DNA of 64,000 bases. It comes from an uncultured Clostridia bacterium (GTDB lineage Bacteria; Bacillota; Clostridia; Oscillospirales; Ruminococcaceae). The notes under the pieces are model-generated. The model had not been told where the DNA came from. It ran no database searches and saw only the letters and a list, made by a program, of their open reading frames with translations. A program made the translations under genes and the position numbers. Positions within the stretch are counted from its first letter, which is position 1; each line of letters starts with the position of its first letter. This document shows positions 33,700-42,480 of the stretch, piece after piece. Where the stretch lies: positions 1 through 64,000 of the forward strand of contig CANQPL010000012.1 in the NCBI GenBank assembly GCA_947625735.1, written 5' to 3'.

Positions 33700-34671
33700 T
33701 TACTTTTTTTCCACAAGATGAACGGCAAATCCGCCAAAGTCCTCTTTAAGGTAGATAACTGTCATTCTGCCGTCACGATCATACTTTGCAGTGGACATAT
33801 CAAACTCAACCCCCTGAGCCCCCAGCTGATATACCGCTCTGGGAACACTGTTTGTTGACACGGCAATATGACCCATTGCGCCCTTAAACGGGGACTTCAT
33901 ACATTCTACAAGAGAGTCTGCAAATATGCTGCTGCCGCCTACCTTCTGCTCCCAACCGAAAATTCCCGCAAATTTTGCGGAGACCTCCTTTGCCTCGTCC
34001 TCATCACGACAGTTAATTCCAATGTGTGCAATGGAAAATCCCAGCATCTTATTTACCGCCGCACGGCACAGAGCAGTGATCTCCTCCCACTTGCCTGCCT
34101 TAACGAGCTTGTCAGGAACTATCCAGCTTCCGCCGCAGCATAAAACCTTCTTAAATGAAAGATATGTATTCAGATTGCTTTCGTTAATGCCGCCTGTAGG
34201 CATAAACTTAATTGAAGAATAGGGAGCGGCGATTGCCTTGATGTAGAGAAGTCCGCCTGCCTGCTCAGCGGGGAAGAATTTTACAAAATCAAGTCCCAGC
34301 TCCATTGCCTGCTCTATCTGCGAGCCGTTTGCAACACCCGGAACAAAAGGCACTCCTTTATCAAGGCAATGCTTTACTACTTTCGGATTAAGTCCGGGAG
34401 CAACACAGAACTGCGCCCCCGCCTCTATTGCTCTGTCGCACTGATCTGTCGTAAGCACTGTACCCGCACCTATGAGCATATCAGGGTATGCCTTTACCAT
34501 GTCTGCAATGACCTTATCCGCACCTGCTGCACGGAATGTTACCTCTGCACAGTGAATACCTCCGTCATGCAGAGCCTTTGCAAGGTTTACCGAATCATTC
34601 GTATTCTCCAGCTTGATGACGGGGACTATACCCGTACCCTCCATTCTCTCCGAAAACTGCTTGTTATCCAT
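33700..34671 (-). CDS. eda: KDPG/KHG aldolase fused to a VOC (glyoxalase-fold) domain
   Basis: 323 residues against about 210 for plain KDPG aldolases. Residues 1-213 are the class I aldolase: GIVPVIKLEN, EVTFRAAGA, IGAGTVLT, VPFVPGVANGSQIEQAMELG, Schiff-base Lys in DFVKFFPAE and FMPTGGIN. Residues of about 214-323 form a VOC domain: IAHIGINCRDEDEAKEVSAKF, GHIAVSTNSVPRAVYQLGAQGVEF. The aldolase splits KDPG to pyruvate and glyceraldehyde 3-phosphate. The extra domain's job is unknown; it may modify substrate choice or handle a related keto sugar. Upstream of kdgK in one operon. Confidence 0.93.
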   Translation of the reverse strand: MDNKQFSERMEGTGIVPVIKLENTNDSVNLAKALHDGGIHCAEVTFRAAGADKVIADMVKAYPDMLIGAGTVLTTDQCDRAIEAGAQFCVAPGLNPKVVKHCLDKGVPFVPGVANGSQIEQAMELGLDFVKFFPAEQAGGLLYIKAIAAPYSSIKFMPTGGINESNLNTYLSFKKVLCCGGSWIVPDKLVKAGKWEEITALCRAAVNKMLGFSIAHIGINCRDEDEAKEVSAKFAGIFGWEQKVGGSSIFADSLVECMKSPFKGAMGHIAVSTNSVPRAVYQLGAQGVEFDMSTAKYDRDGRMTVIYLKEDFGGFAVHLVEKK

Positions 34672-34764
34672 ACCAAAAAACCTCCTTTAATAAAAATAAA
34701 CTTCCGCACCGATCGCTGTCGGCTGCAAGAGTAAAAGCGTTTACATAACCGTCAAATGCCTTTT

Positions 34765-35763
34765 TCAGAATATCCCTATCGTCCGCAGTACAGTAACATA
34801 AATAAAGATAGTCACCGTACTTGCAAGGCTTGTCCATACCACAAGCTGTCCTGCCAGTTCATCGTCCGCACCCATTTCCTTTGCCATGATAGCCGATGCC
34901 ACCGCAACAGGTGTGGCAAACACTCCCACATAGGCAGCAAAATGCTCTCCGCCGAGTCCGAGACTATCCTTTAACAGATAAGCCGCAGTAAGCGCCGCTG
35001 TCGGCACAGCGACATTTCTTAGCAGTGTACCGAACAGTATTTCCTTCCAAAGCCTTGAAACTGCCGAAAACTCGAATCTGCCGCCCAGCACTATAAGGGC
35101 AAAGGGCGTACATACCGAGCTTACATTCTCCAGAGCTTTATAAAGCACCGTGACATTTTTAAGCCTGAACACGATGCCGTTTATCACAAAAATTTCCCGT
35201 ATCCCCAGTACAGCAAGCCCCGCCGCCGTGCCTATAATAAGCGGATTTGTGACTACTCCCAATAGAATTTTCCTTACATCGACTTTCTGCTTTTGTTCAT
35301 TTCCGTTAAATATTGTAAGGGCTGTAACGCCCAGAGTATTGAACAGCGGAACGCAGAAAGCCGACATAACCCCTGCCTCAGCCGCCCCTCTGTCGCCGAA
35401 CAGCGAAGCGGCAAGGGGTATTCCGATAATGGCATAATTTGAACGGAACACCGCCTGTATCAGCGTTCCTCTTTTTGCATTGTCCTTTGTAAATGCACAG
35501 CATACGGCGATAGCAATGAAAAACACTGCAAGCACCGCTCCCACGCCGAACAGCACAAAGGCAAAATTAATATTGCTGAGTCTGTCAATACCGTATACAT
35601 TATAAAAAAGCATTGAGGGAAGCAGAACTCTGAATGTCAGCTTGTTTCCCACATCAAGAAATTCCTTTGTAAGCAGTCCGATCCTTTTGAGCATATATCC
35701 CAGAACAATCAGGATAACTATCGGCAAAACTGCATTTGCAGCGAAAATAAATGCATCCGACAC
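34765..35763 (-). CDS. AEC-family (auxin efflux carrier) transporter
   Basis: 332 residues and about ten transmembrane helices in two five-helix halves: ANAVLPIVILIVLGYMLKRIGLL at the start, KLTFRVLLPSMLFYNV, then FRSNYAIIGIPLAASLFG and the mirrored VAVPTAALTAAYLL and ATPVAVASAIMAKEMGAD. AEC carriers move organic acids such as malate. The gene is 93 bases upstream of eda on the same strand, so it may move a sugar acid of that pathway, though the gap allows separate control. Confidence 0.88.
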   Translation of the reverse strand: MSDAFIFAANAVLPIVILIVLGYMLKRIGLLTKEFLDVGNKLTFRVLLPSMLFYNVYGIDRLSNINFAFVLFGVGAVLAVFFIAIAVCCAFTKDNAKRGTLIQAVFRSNYAIIGIPLAASLFGDRGAAEAGVMSAFCVPLFNTLGVTALTIFNGNEQKQKVDVRKILLGVVTNPLIIGTAAGLAVLGIREIFVINGIVFRLKNVTVLYKALENVSSVCTPFALIVLGGRFEFSAVSRLWKEILFGTLLRNVAVPTAALTAAYLLKDSLGLGGEHFAAYVGVFATPVAVASAIMAKEMGADDELAGQLVVWTSLASTVTIFIYVTVLRTIGIF

Positions 35764-36060
35764 AGTTTTATACTCCCTTGCGGATAATAGTCTCTGAGAA
35801 CCCCTCTGCCGCAGTCATTCTGTTAAACGGCTGTACTGAGGTTTATCTGAAAATGCCTGCTTCACGGTATAGCTGCCCTTGCAGATACGGGCGGAGAAGT
35901 GCGGGGCACACAGGCAGATTCTCCCGGCGGACAATTCAAAAAAATAAAAAGTCTTTCCTCTTAAATTATATCACACGGACTTTATTTTTTCAACCGTTTT
36001 TCTAAAAAATGTGAATTATTTACTCAGAAATAAAAATTTTTCGGTATCATAAAAAACAAC
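35764..36060. other. Divergent intergenic region
   Basis: Upstream of the AEC gene and of the PNPOx-like gene. I see no gene; the last 100 bases are AT-rich promoter-type DNA. Confidence 0.5.
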
Positions 36061-36089
36061 TTGATTAAAGAAAAAAAATGTGTTATAAT
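36061..36089 (+). promoter_or_regulatory. Sigma-A promoter of the PNPOx-like gene
   Basis: TTGATT (36061-36066), 17-base spacer, TATAAT (36084-36089). Confidence 0.75.
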
Positions 36090-36180
36090 TAATAGTGTAT
36101 ATGAGATTCTCCTGCAGGATCCGATACAACAACCTAAAAGTTCGCCGTGTGCGGCAGCTTCAGGCTTTGCGGAGGAAATC

Positions 36181-36222
36181 ATGCATAAAAACGGTAAGCG
36201 GGATATGGGAAACTATGAATGA
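36181..36222 (+). CDS. Possible 13-residue leader peptide
   Basis: ATG 36181, with GGAGG 6-7 bases upstream, opens MHKNGKRDMGNYE and stops at 36222, overlapping the start of the next gene. The strong ribosome site belongs to this frame, not to the main gene, so coupling is possible. Confidence 0.3.
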   Translation: MHKNGKRDMGNYE

Positions 36223-36670
36223 ATTTTATCAGAAAGCAGATGAGTTCTTTTCGGATTTTGGGAAAGGAAGAAAAATGGTGCTTTCCACATCTGAAAACAA
36301 CAGGGTATCTTCACGAATGATGAGTGTTGTACAAATTGACGGTGAATTATACTTCCAGACTGACAGGACAATGAAAAAGTATAATCAGATTATGAAAAAC
36401 AACAACGTCGCATTATGTATAGATAATATTCAGATCGAAGGCAAATGTTCCGAAACAGGACACCCTATGGATAACCCAGCATTTTGCGAAATTTACAGGG
36501 AATGCTTCAAAGGTTCATATGATGCGTATTCAATGCTCACTAACGAAAGACTTTTTATTGTCAAACCGCTGTACATAGAGCGTTGGATATATGATGAGGG
36601 CGTTCCTTATATTGAAACATTTGATATGAGTACCCGACAATACAGGCTTGACAGGTATTCAGGAGTATAA
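36215..36670 (+). CDS. Pyridoxamine 5'-phosphate oxidase-like flavin protein
   Basis: 151 residues with the split-barrel FMN-binding look: GKGRKMVLSTSENNRVSSRMMSVVQIDGELYFQTDRTMKKYNQIMKNNNVALCIDNIQIEG. The family binds FMN or F420-like cofactors; many members are of unknown substrate. The start is ATG 36215 (GGGAAA just before); longer frames from 36095 add a basic stretch unlike the family. A 13-residue ORF with a strong ribosome site overlaps its start. Confidence 0.85.
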   Translation: MNEFYQKADEFFSDFGKGRKMVLSTSENNRVSSRMMSVVQIDGELYFQTDRTMKKYNQIMKNNNVALCIDNIQIEGKCSETGHPMDNPAFCEIYRECFKGSYDAYSMLTNERLFIVKPLYIERWIYDEGVPYIETFDMSTRQYRLDRYSGV

Positions 36671-36723
36671 GGGAGCAGGGCTTTCTATAATAATCAAAAA
36701 AGATCAGGAAAGGATCATTAATA

Positions 36724-37407
36724 ATGAAAGGCTACAGAATAAGCATTCTCCGCCACGGAAAAACCGAGGCTAACGAAAAAGGAATTTATATCGGAAAAAC
36801 CGATCTGCCCCTTTCAGATGCGGGCAGAGCGCAGCTTGAAGAGCTTTATGAAACGCATGAGTACCCGAAGGTGCAGAAGGTATATACCAGTCCTCTCGAA
36901 AGGGCTGTGCAGTCGGCGCAGATACTTTTTCCAGACAGGGAGCTTACTGAGGTAGATGATCTCAGAGAGATGGATTTCGGGATATTCGAGGGCATTCCCG
37001 CCGAGGAGCTTTTAGAGCTTGACAGCTACAGGACATGGTTAAAGGGCGGTCTTGACAATCCTCCTCCCAATGGAGAAAGTCTCAGGAATATGATGGTGCG
37101 GTGCTATACTGCCCTCAACGGGATAATTTTAGATATGATGGAGGAGGGGATCACTCATGCGGGAGTAATGACACATTCGGGGATACTGATGAATATGATG
37201 TCCTGCTTCGGTCTGCCTAAAATGAAGCCCATGTCTTTTGCCTGCCCTATGGGTCACGGCTACGAGATCATGGTTACTGCTCAGATGTGGCAGCAGGGCT
37301 ACTGCTTTGAGATACTGGGAAAAATACCGGGCTACGAGGCTGTAGGCTACAACGATGCAGGGGAGGCTCTTTTTGACAATGGTGAAGATAGGGAAGATCA
37401 AATCTGA
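36724..37407 (+). CDS. Histidine phosphatase family protein
   Basis: 227 residues. The catalytic RHG is in SILRHGKTEANEKGIYIGKTDLPLSDAGRAQL; YTSPLERAVQSAQIL, EMDFGIFEG and the second His in VMTHSGILMNM complete the phosphoglycerate-mutase-like site. It could be a cobalamin-pathway phosphatase (CobC-like) or a general phosphatase; neighbours do not decide. AAAGGAT lies 8 bases before ATG 36724. Its end overlaps the next gene by 29 bases, so the two are coupled. Confidence 0.9.
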   Translation: MKGYRISILRHGKTEANEKGIYIGKTDLPLSDAGRAQLEELYETHEYPKVQKVYTSPLERAVQSAQILFPDRELTEVDDLREMDFGIFEGIPAEELLELDSYRTWLKGGLDNPPPNGESLRNMMVRCYTALNGIILDMMEEGITHAGVMTHSGILMNMMSCFGLPKMKPMSFACPMGHGYEIMVTAQMWQQGYCFEILGKIPGYEAVGYNDAGEALFDNGEDREDQI

Positions 37408-38221
37408 CGCCCTTGCGTCAATGAAAAAATGTTGGGCGGAGACTACTCTTATAAGTCTTTTGGATATCGGATATACCATAGCCGTGTACATCTTTATCAT
37501 TCTCGCCGCAAGACTTGCGGGACTGCACACGGCAAACTCGGTCATGCCCGAATTTGACAGGCTCACGCCGGGATTTGCGGTATTTGCGGGAGTTACCATA
37601 CTTATCGCCTATCTTATAAAATGCCCGTTCTATTTCGGCATAAGGTGGTATTACTGGCACGCTGCAAACGGTAATCTTATGCCCCTTTCCTCGGTATTCG
37701 CCTGCTACAGCTCGACGGGTACTGTATCAAGATGTATACTTCTCAAATTTCTGACTGATCTCAGGAGCATTGCCTTTTCGTTTATTTTCGGTGGCATACT
37801 CTTTCTGGAATATATCCTTGCGTGCAGGCTCTGGGAATACGACAGCGGCAGCATCATAAAATTCCTTATCAGTGCAGGCTTTTCGGTGCTAGCTCTCGGA
37901 CTGATACTGCTGTATATTGCTTTTACTCTCAAATATATTCCTGTCGGATACCTTTTTGCCGATGATCCCTATGGGAAGATAAGAGATATCCTGCATCTGT
38001 CGTCAAGCATTGTAAACAAAAGATACGGAAATCTCCTTGCCCTTTATCTTTCATGCTGGAAAGGGATCGTGTCAGTTTTTCTGCTGTTTCCAATTCCGCT
38101 GATACAGATGCTTGCCAATATGTATACAGCCGTCTTTTTAAGAGAATGTCTGGACAGCGGCAAGCCTGCTCCCGAACCTGTGGACGAGCCGTCTGAAAGA
38201 ATGAAGATCCTTACAAACTAA
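37379..38221 (+). CDS. Multi-pass membrane protein of unknown function
   Basis: About 280 residues with five to six transmembrane segments (roughly 22-45, 62-80, 115-140, 150-178 and 215-240). Between them are short polar loops and RWYYWHAANGNLMPLSSVFACYS after the second segment, ending in a Pro-rich polar tail. It resembles no family I can name. The gene overlaps the end of the phosphatase. TTG 37373 has better spacing from GGGGAGG (37360-37366) than ATG 37379, so the true start may be 6 bases earlier. Confidence 0.75.
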   Translation: MVKIGKIKSDALASMKKCWAETTLISLLDIGYTIAVYIFIILAARLAGLHTANSVMPEFDRLTPGFAVFAGVTILIAYLIKCPFYFGIRWYYWHAANGNLMPLSSVFACYSSTGTVSRCILLKFLTDLRSIAFSFIFGGILFLEYILACRLWEYDSGSIIKFLISAGFSVLALGLILLYIAFTLKYIPVGYLFADDPYGKIRDILHLSSSIVNKRYGNLLALYLSCWKGIVSVFLLFPIPLIQMLANMYTAVFLRECLDSGKPAPEPVDEPSERMKILTN

Positions 38222-38251
38222 GGTGCTCTCTTTCATGAAAGGGTGAAAAGC

Positions 38252-39115
38252 TTGACAAACGGCAGCCTTGAAATAATCAAAATACTCCCCTGTGAAAACG
38301 GACGGACGGCAGAAGAGATACTGCGGAAAAGAGGATTTTCCCGCAGACTTATTGTCCGCTTAAAACGCATAGAAAACGGCATTACAAGGAACGGGCGTCT
38401 TTGCCGCACCATAGACAGGGTTTTTTCGGGAGAGGAGCTGCTTGTCCGCAGCGATACAGAAAAGGACGGCTCTGTTAAAGTTTCCCCCTCCCTTTCCACG
38501 GTAAACATCGCCTACGAGGACGAGCATATCATTATTTATGATAAGCCGCCCTTTATGCCCGTGCATCAGTCAAGGGGGCATTATACGGACACACTGGCAA
38601 ATGTTTTTGCCGCAAAATACCCCGACAGACCCTTCAGAGCCGTAAACCGCCTTGACAGGAACACATCGGGGCTTTGTCTGTGCGCCAAAACACGCCGCGG
38701 CGCAAATATTCCCACTGAGAAGATAGACAAGGTCTATTATGCTGTCTGCGAGGGTGAGCTTTTGTCTCCCCTTACAGTTGACGCTCCCATAGAAAGGGAG
38801 CAGGATTCCCTCATAAAACGCATTGTTTCAGAAAACGGCAAAAGGGCGGTAACGGATATTGTCCCCATTTCCTGCCGTAATGGTCTTACTCTGCTTAGAA
38901 TAACTCTGCAAACAGGGCGCACACATCAGATACGGGTACATCTGTCTCATATCGGATATCCGCTGGCAGGTGATGAGCTTTACGGCGGTCATACGGACAG
39001 GATAAGCCGTCAGGCGCTCCACTGCGGAGAAATGACGCTTATCCACCCCGTGACGGGCGAAAGGAAAAATGTATCTTCTCCCCTGCCCGAGGATATGAAA
39101 GGTCTTGTCCAATAA
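38252..39115 (+). CDS. RluA-family pseudouridine synthase
   Basis: 287 residues. An N-terminal S4-like RNA-binding part (AEEILRKRGFSRRLIVRLKR, GEELLVR) precedes the synthase with the catalytic Asp in AVNRLDRNTSGLCLCAK. Then come VYYAVCEGEL, LQTGRTHQIRVHLSHIGYPLAGDELYGG and ALHC. It isomerises uridines in 23S rRNA or tRNA; which site is not clear. TTG 38252 is 8 bases after AAAGGG, while GTG 38243 abuts it, so TTG is preferred. Same strand as the membrane protein upstream. Confidence 0.92.
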   Translation: MTNGSLEIIKILPCENGRTAEEILRKRGFSRRLIVRLKRIENGITRNGRLCRTIDRVFSGEELLVRSDTEKDGSVKVSPSLSTVNIAYEDEHIIIYDKPPFMPVHQSRGHYTDTLANVFAAKYPDRPFRAVNRLDRNTSGLCLCAKTRRGANIPTEKIDKVYYAVCEGELLSPLTVDAPIEREQDSLIKRIVSENGKRAVTDIVPISCRNGLTLLRITLQTGRTHQIRVHLSHIGYPLAGDELYGGHTDRISRQALHCGEMTLIHPVTGERKNVSSPLPEDMKGLVQ

Positions 39116-39126
39116 GCGAAAACGGT

Positions 39127-39723
39127 CTATCCTCCATAATCGGGCAGACGTTCAAGCACCATAAGAAACAGCACAAGTGGCAGCGTAAAGCCTGACCTGC
39201 CTCCAAGCATGAACAGAAGGGCGGCAGCAGCAGCGGCGATAATATCCGCAGTCTGCTGTATACTGTCAATATCGGTCCGGGGACTGACGGTTATTACAAA
39301 AAGTCTTAAAAGCCTGCCGCCGTCAAGAGGAGATACGGGCAGAAGATTAAACAGCCCCAGAGCAAGATTTACCGACATAAAAAGCCTGTTTCCCATAAGA
39401 CGTGCCGCCCCCGCCGCAAAGAAGCTGAATACACAGCCTGCCGAAAGCACAGCCGCCTCTTTCATGGGAGAAAGAAGCTCGGGAGAGGGTGAGCCTTTAA
39501 GGGCTATACCTCCGCTGAAAAAAGTTAGCCTTTCTATCTCTATGCCCATAATTTTCATCACAATAATATGTCCTGTTTCGTGGATAAGACAAGCCGCCGC
39601 AGTAAAAAAAGCTGCTTTCAGTGCCTTGTCGTCCTCCGCTCCCGCAAGTATAAGTGACCACACCGCAAAAAAGCCGAATGTAAAGGATATCCTTGTTTTT
39701 TTTCTTTCCCTGTACCCGTACAT
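39127..39723 (-). CDS. Site-2 protease (M50, SpoIVFB-like)
   Basis: 198 residues with about five transmembrane helices. The zinc motif is HETGH in ACLIHETGHIIVMKIMG, and the third ligand is in NLLPVSPLDGGRLL. It cleaves substrates inside the membrane. In spore formers SpoIVFB processes pro-sigma-K; this gene has the same short architecture, but its substrate is not known. The start is ATG 39721-39723, with AAGGAGGTGC 5 bases upstream. Convergent to rluA. Confidence 0.88.
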   Translation of the reverse strand: MYGYRERKKTRISFTFGFFAVWSLILAGAEDDKALKAAFFTAAACLIHETGHIIVMKIMGIEIERLTFFSGGIALKGSPSPELLSPMKEAAVLSAGCVFSFFAAGAARLMGNRLFMSVNLALGLFNLLPVSPLDGGRLLRLFVITVSPRTDIDSIQQTADIIAAAAAALLFMLGGRSGFTLPLVLFLMVLERLPDYGG

Positions 39724-40092
39724 TCTGCACCTCCTTGTCCGTAGGTTTATCATATAAGCATATGCTTTGTGGGCGTGATATATTCCGGATAATTACAAAT
39801 CGGTTACCAAAATCATCAAAAATTACAAAATGGTAACAAAAAATATGTCGCAAATGCACACATACACGGCTTACCCCACCGGTTTTTGTACATATCGCTA
39901 TTAAATTCGGGTAAAGGTTTAAAAATTCCGTCAAAATGAATGCTTTTATTTTTGGGGGATTTGTGATATAATAAATATGTTCTCAAAAAAGCTGCTATTC
40001 TTATTTACACGGCAGAGAACCTGATATGCTGCCCGTTTAAAAGGCAGTATTAATTTTGACTGCGTACATACGCAGCCCGGGAGAGTATTATA
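39724..40092. other. Intergenic region with the murA promoter and leader
   Basis: An extended -10 element (TGATATAAT, 39964-39972) lies about 120 bases before murA. The leader has a small stem (CTGCC / GGCAG near 40030-40050). No other feature is visible. Confidence 0.55.
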
Positions 40093-41379
40093 TTGGAAAA
40101 GTATATTATAAAGGGCGGACGGCGTCTTGAGGGAGAGGTCACCATCAGCGGAGCAAAAAATGCGGTGGTAGCCATTATTCCCGCAGTTATTCTTGCCGAT
40201 GGTCCCTGTGTTCTTGAAAATATCCCTCAGATAAGCGATGTATCCATAACTCTGAGAATGCTCTACGAAATGGGCGCAGAGGTAACACGTCTGGGAAAAG
40301 GCACATACCGCATAGACGCCACAAGGATAAAAGATCCCGTTGTTCCCTATGAGTTGGCACGGCACATAAGGGCGTCATATTATTTTCTCGGCACGCTCCT
40401 CGGCAAATACGGCAGAGCAAGAGTATCCATGCCGGGCGGCTGCTATCTGGGCGACCGACCCATAGATCAGCATTTAAAGGCTTTTTCCTCACTGGGAGCG
40501 TCCTGTGTTCTGGAAAACGGCATGATAGACATATGTGCCGACAGGCTCATAGGCTCTCAGATCTACTTTGACAAGATCACCGTGGGCGCTACCATAAACG
40601 CAATGCTGGCGGCGGTCAAGGCTACAGGTCTTACGGTAATAGAAAATGCCGCAAGAGAGCCGCATATCGTTGATCTTGCAAACTTTTTGAACTCCATGGG
40701 CGCAGATATTATGGGTGCGGGTACAGATGTAATAAAGATAAGGGGCGTGCGCTCCTTAAAGGGTACAAGCTATGCTATAATCCCCGATCAGATCGAAGCG
40801 GGTACTTATATGGCGGCGGCTGCCGCAACAAGGGGAAATGTGCTTATAAAGAATGTTATCCCGAAGCACCTTGAGTCCATTACAGCAAAGCTTGCCAAGA
40901 TAGGCGTCAATGTTGAAGAATTTGACGACAGCGTAAGAGTGTCGGTTGACGGTCCTCTTGTAAAGACAAGCATCAAGACCATGCCCCACCCGGGATTCCC
41001 TACAGATATGCAGCCTCAGATGTCTACACTTCTTTGTCTTGCAAACGGCACAAGCATTGTCACAGAGGAGATATTCAACAATCGTTTCCGATATGTTGAC
41101 GAACTTCGCCGCATGGGGGCGGATATTTCCGTAGAGGGCAGAGTTGCGGTCATTGTAGGAGTAGGCAGACTGTCAGGCGCACCTGTCACCGCACCTGACC
41201 TCAGAGCAGGCGCTGCACTTGTTATCGCAGGACTTGCCGCAAACGGTGTTACCGAAATAGATGACATCTACCATATCGAAAGAGGATACGAGAATCTGGA
41301 GGAGAAGCTCAGAGGTCTGGGCGCAGATATTGTAAAGAAGAATGTACCGGGAGTTTCGGTGCGAAAAGCAGTTCTTTAA
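40093..41379 (+). CDS. murA: UDP-N-acetylglucosamine 1-carboxyvinyltransferase
   Basis: 428 residues, near the usual 420. YIIKGGRRLEGEVTISGAKNAVVAIIPAVIL opens the enzyme, with the active-site Cys in SMPGGCYLGDRPID and the later DQIEAGTYMAAAAATRG, PGFPTDMQPQM and DLRAGAALVIAGLAANG blocks. It adds enolpyruvate from PEP to UDP-GlcNAc, the first committed step of peptidoglycan synthesis. The start is TTG 40093 with GGGAG 8 bases upstream. Catalytic Cys present, so it should be fosfomycin-sensitive in principle. Confidence 0.96.
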   Translation: MEKYIIKGGRRLEGEVTISGAKNAVVAIIPAVILADGPCVLENIPQISDVSITLRMLYEMGAEVTRLGKGTYRIDATRIKDPVVPYELARHIRASYYFLGTLLGKYGRARVSMPGGCYLGDRPIDQHLKAFSSLGASCVLENGMIDICADRLIGSQIYFDKITVGATINAMLAAVKATGLTVIENAAREPHIVDLANFLNSMGADIMGAGTDVIKIRGVRSLKGTSYAIIPDQIEAGTYMAAAAATRGNVLIKNVIPKHLESITAKLAKIGVNVEEFDDSVRVSVDGPLVKTSIKTMPHPGFPTDMQPQMSTLLCLANGTSIVTEEIFNNRFRYVDELRRMGADISVEGRVAVIVGVGRLSGAPVTAPDLRAGAALVIAGLAANGVTEIDDIYHIERGYENLEEKLRGLGADIVKKNVPGVSVRKAVL

Positions 41380-41384
41380 ATAAA

Positions 41385-41468
41385 GAGCTTGTTTTCACGG
41401 AAAATGGACGGATCAGCCGGCGTTTTGAAAGGTAAGATCTGTGTACGGTTTTCTATGAAAACAAGCTC
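41385..41468. repeat. 84-bp imperfect palindrome after murA
   Basis: Outer 13-bp perfect arms GAGCTTGTTTTCA / TGAAAACAAGCTC extend inward with mismatches (GAAAA, G-rich) to about 25 bp. The loop is about 30 bases. There is no U-run, so it is not a simple terminator. It may be a structured RNA or a small MITE. Confidence 0.6.
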
Positions 41469-41548
41469 CGTATAAAAAGCGGTGTCCTTTCTCTGTGGGA
41501 AAAATCTTTCTTGTGCAGATGATACAGAAAATAAGAATAAAAATCTAC

Positions 41549-41577
41549 TTGACATATCTGTTTTATTGTGCTATAAT
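41549..41577 (+). promoter_or_regulatory. Perfect sigma-A promoter
   Basis: TTGACA (41549-41554), 17-base spacer, TATAAT (41572-41577), 64 bases before the next ATG. Confidence 0.88.
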
Positions 41578-41641
41578 TTTAAATAGGGTAATAGGGACTT
41601 TTATCCGTATTTACCATACAGAAAGAGAGGAAGGATCTGTT

Positions 41642-42316
41642 ATGAAAGTCAAAAAACGTTACCTTGTCGCCTGCATACTTATTACATTAGTGGCTGTGTT
41701 TATCAGTGTAGTCATGTTCAATATGGAAATGGGTCTTGCCCGCTACTCAAAGCTCAATAAAACAGCAAGAGAAAGCTGGCTGGAAACCTCTGCCAGCGAC
41801 AGCGATACCCGTCTTAATACGGATCTCTTTGTAACGAGAGTTGTCGCTCCCGAAGATATCGGAGACGATGTTGTGGAGTGGAAATACCTTGGCAAGCAGA
41901 CAGTTGTTGACGGTAAATATGTAGCTTACGATAAAGATGTTTACGGCAACAACATTGTTATCAATGATGATGTAAAGATGGGCGACCGTATCTCGATCTA
42001 CTTCAAACCCGATGAGCCGACCAAAATATATGTAACCACAAGCACTGTTCCTTATATAATCGGGATAGCTGTATGCTTTGTACTGGGTGTTGCACTTATT
42101 TTTGTATGCCGCATAATAGGCAAGCACATGAAGGACAATACATTCAGTGATGCAACTGTGTCCTTTATGGATATCCCCATGGCGGTAATCGTTGCGGGAC
42201 TGGTACTCAGCTTCTTTGCAGGTATGCTCATGGGAAATCTTCAGGTCGATGCAAGCTATACCAACATAGACAGTGCGCTTGCTGAACGATATGCAAATCA
42301 TGAGCTTCAGTTCTGA
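41642..42316 (+). CDS. Membrane protein of unknown function
   Basis: 224 residues from ATG 41642 (GAAGGAT 6-7 bases upstream; longer frames lack a ribosome site). One N-terminal helix (about 8-27), an extracellular beta-rich domain of about 105 residues (VVEWKYLGKQTVVDGKYVAYDKDVYGNN, DRISIYFKPDEPTKIYV), then two helices (about 138-160 and 182-203). The layout recalls DUF3592-type proteins, but I do not claim the match. Expressed from a perfect consensus promoter, so probably abundant. Confidence 0.7.
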   Translation: MKVKKRYLVACILITLVAVFISVVMFNMEMGLARYSKLNKTARESWLETSASDSDTRLNTDLFVTRVVAPEDIGDDVVEWKYLGKQTVVDGKYVAYDKDVYGNNIVINDDVKMGDRISIYFKPDEPTKIYVTTSTVPYIIGIAVCFVLGVALIFVCRIIGKHMKDNTFSDATVSFMDIPMAVIVAGLVLSFFAGMLMGNLQVDASYTNIDSALAERYANHELQF

Positions 42317-42339
42317 TTAAAGCCTTTTAAAACTAAATC

Positions 42340-42366
42340 GGCTGCTCCTTTCGGGGCAGCCTTTTT
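42340..42366 (+). terminator. Terminator of the membrane protein gene
   Basis: Stem GGCTGCTCC / GGGGCAGCC followed by TTTTTGC. Confidence 0.88.
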
Positions 42367-42480
42367 GCATAATAAATCTCTGTACTTTCCGACAAATATC
42401 ATAAAATATGTCGGATCACCATAAAATGACCCGACATGAAATTAATTTGTCTTATCCTGCCGCAGATTCGTTTTTATGCA

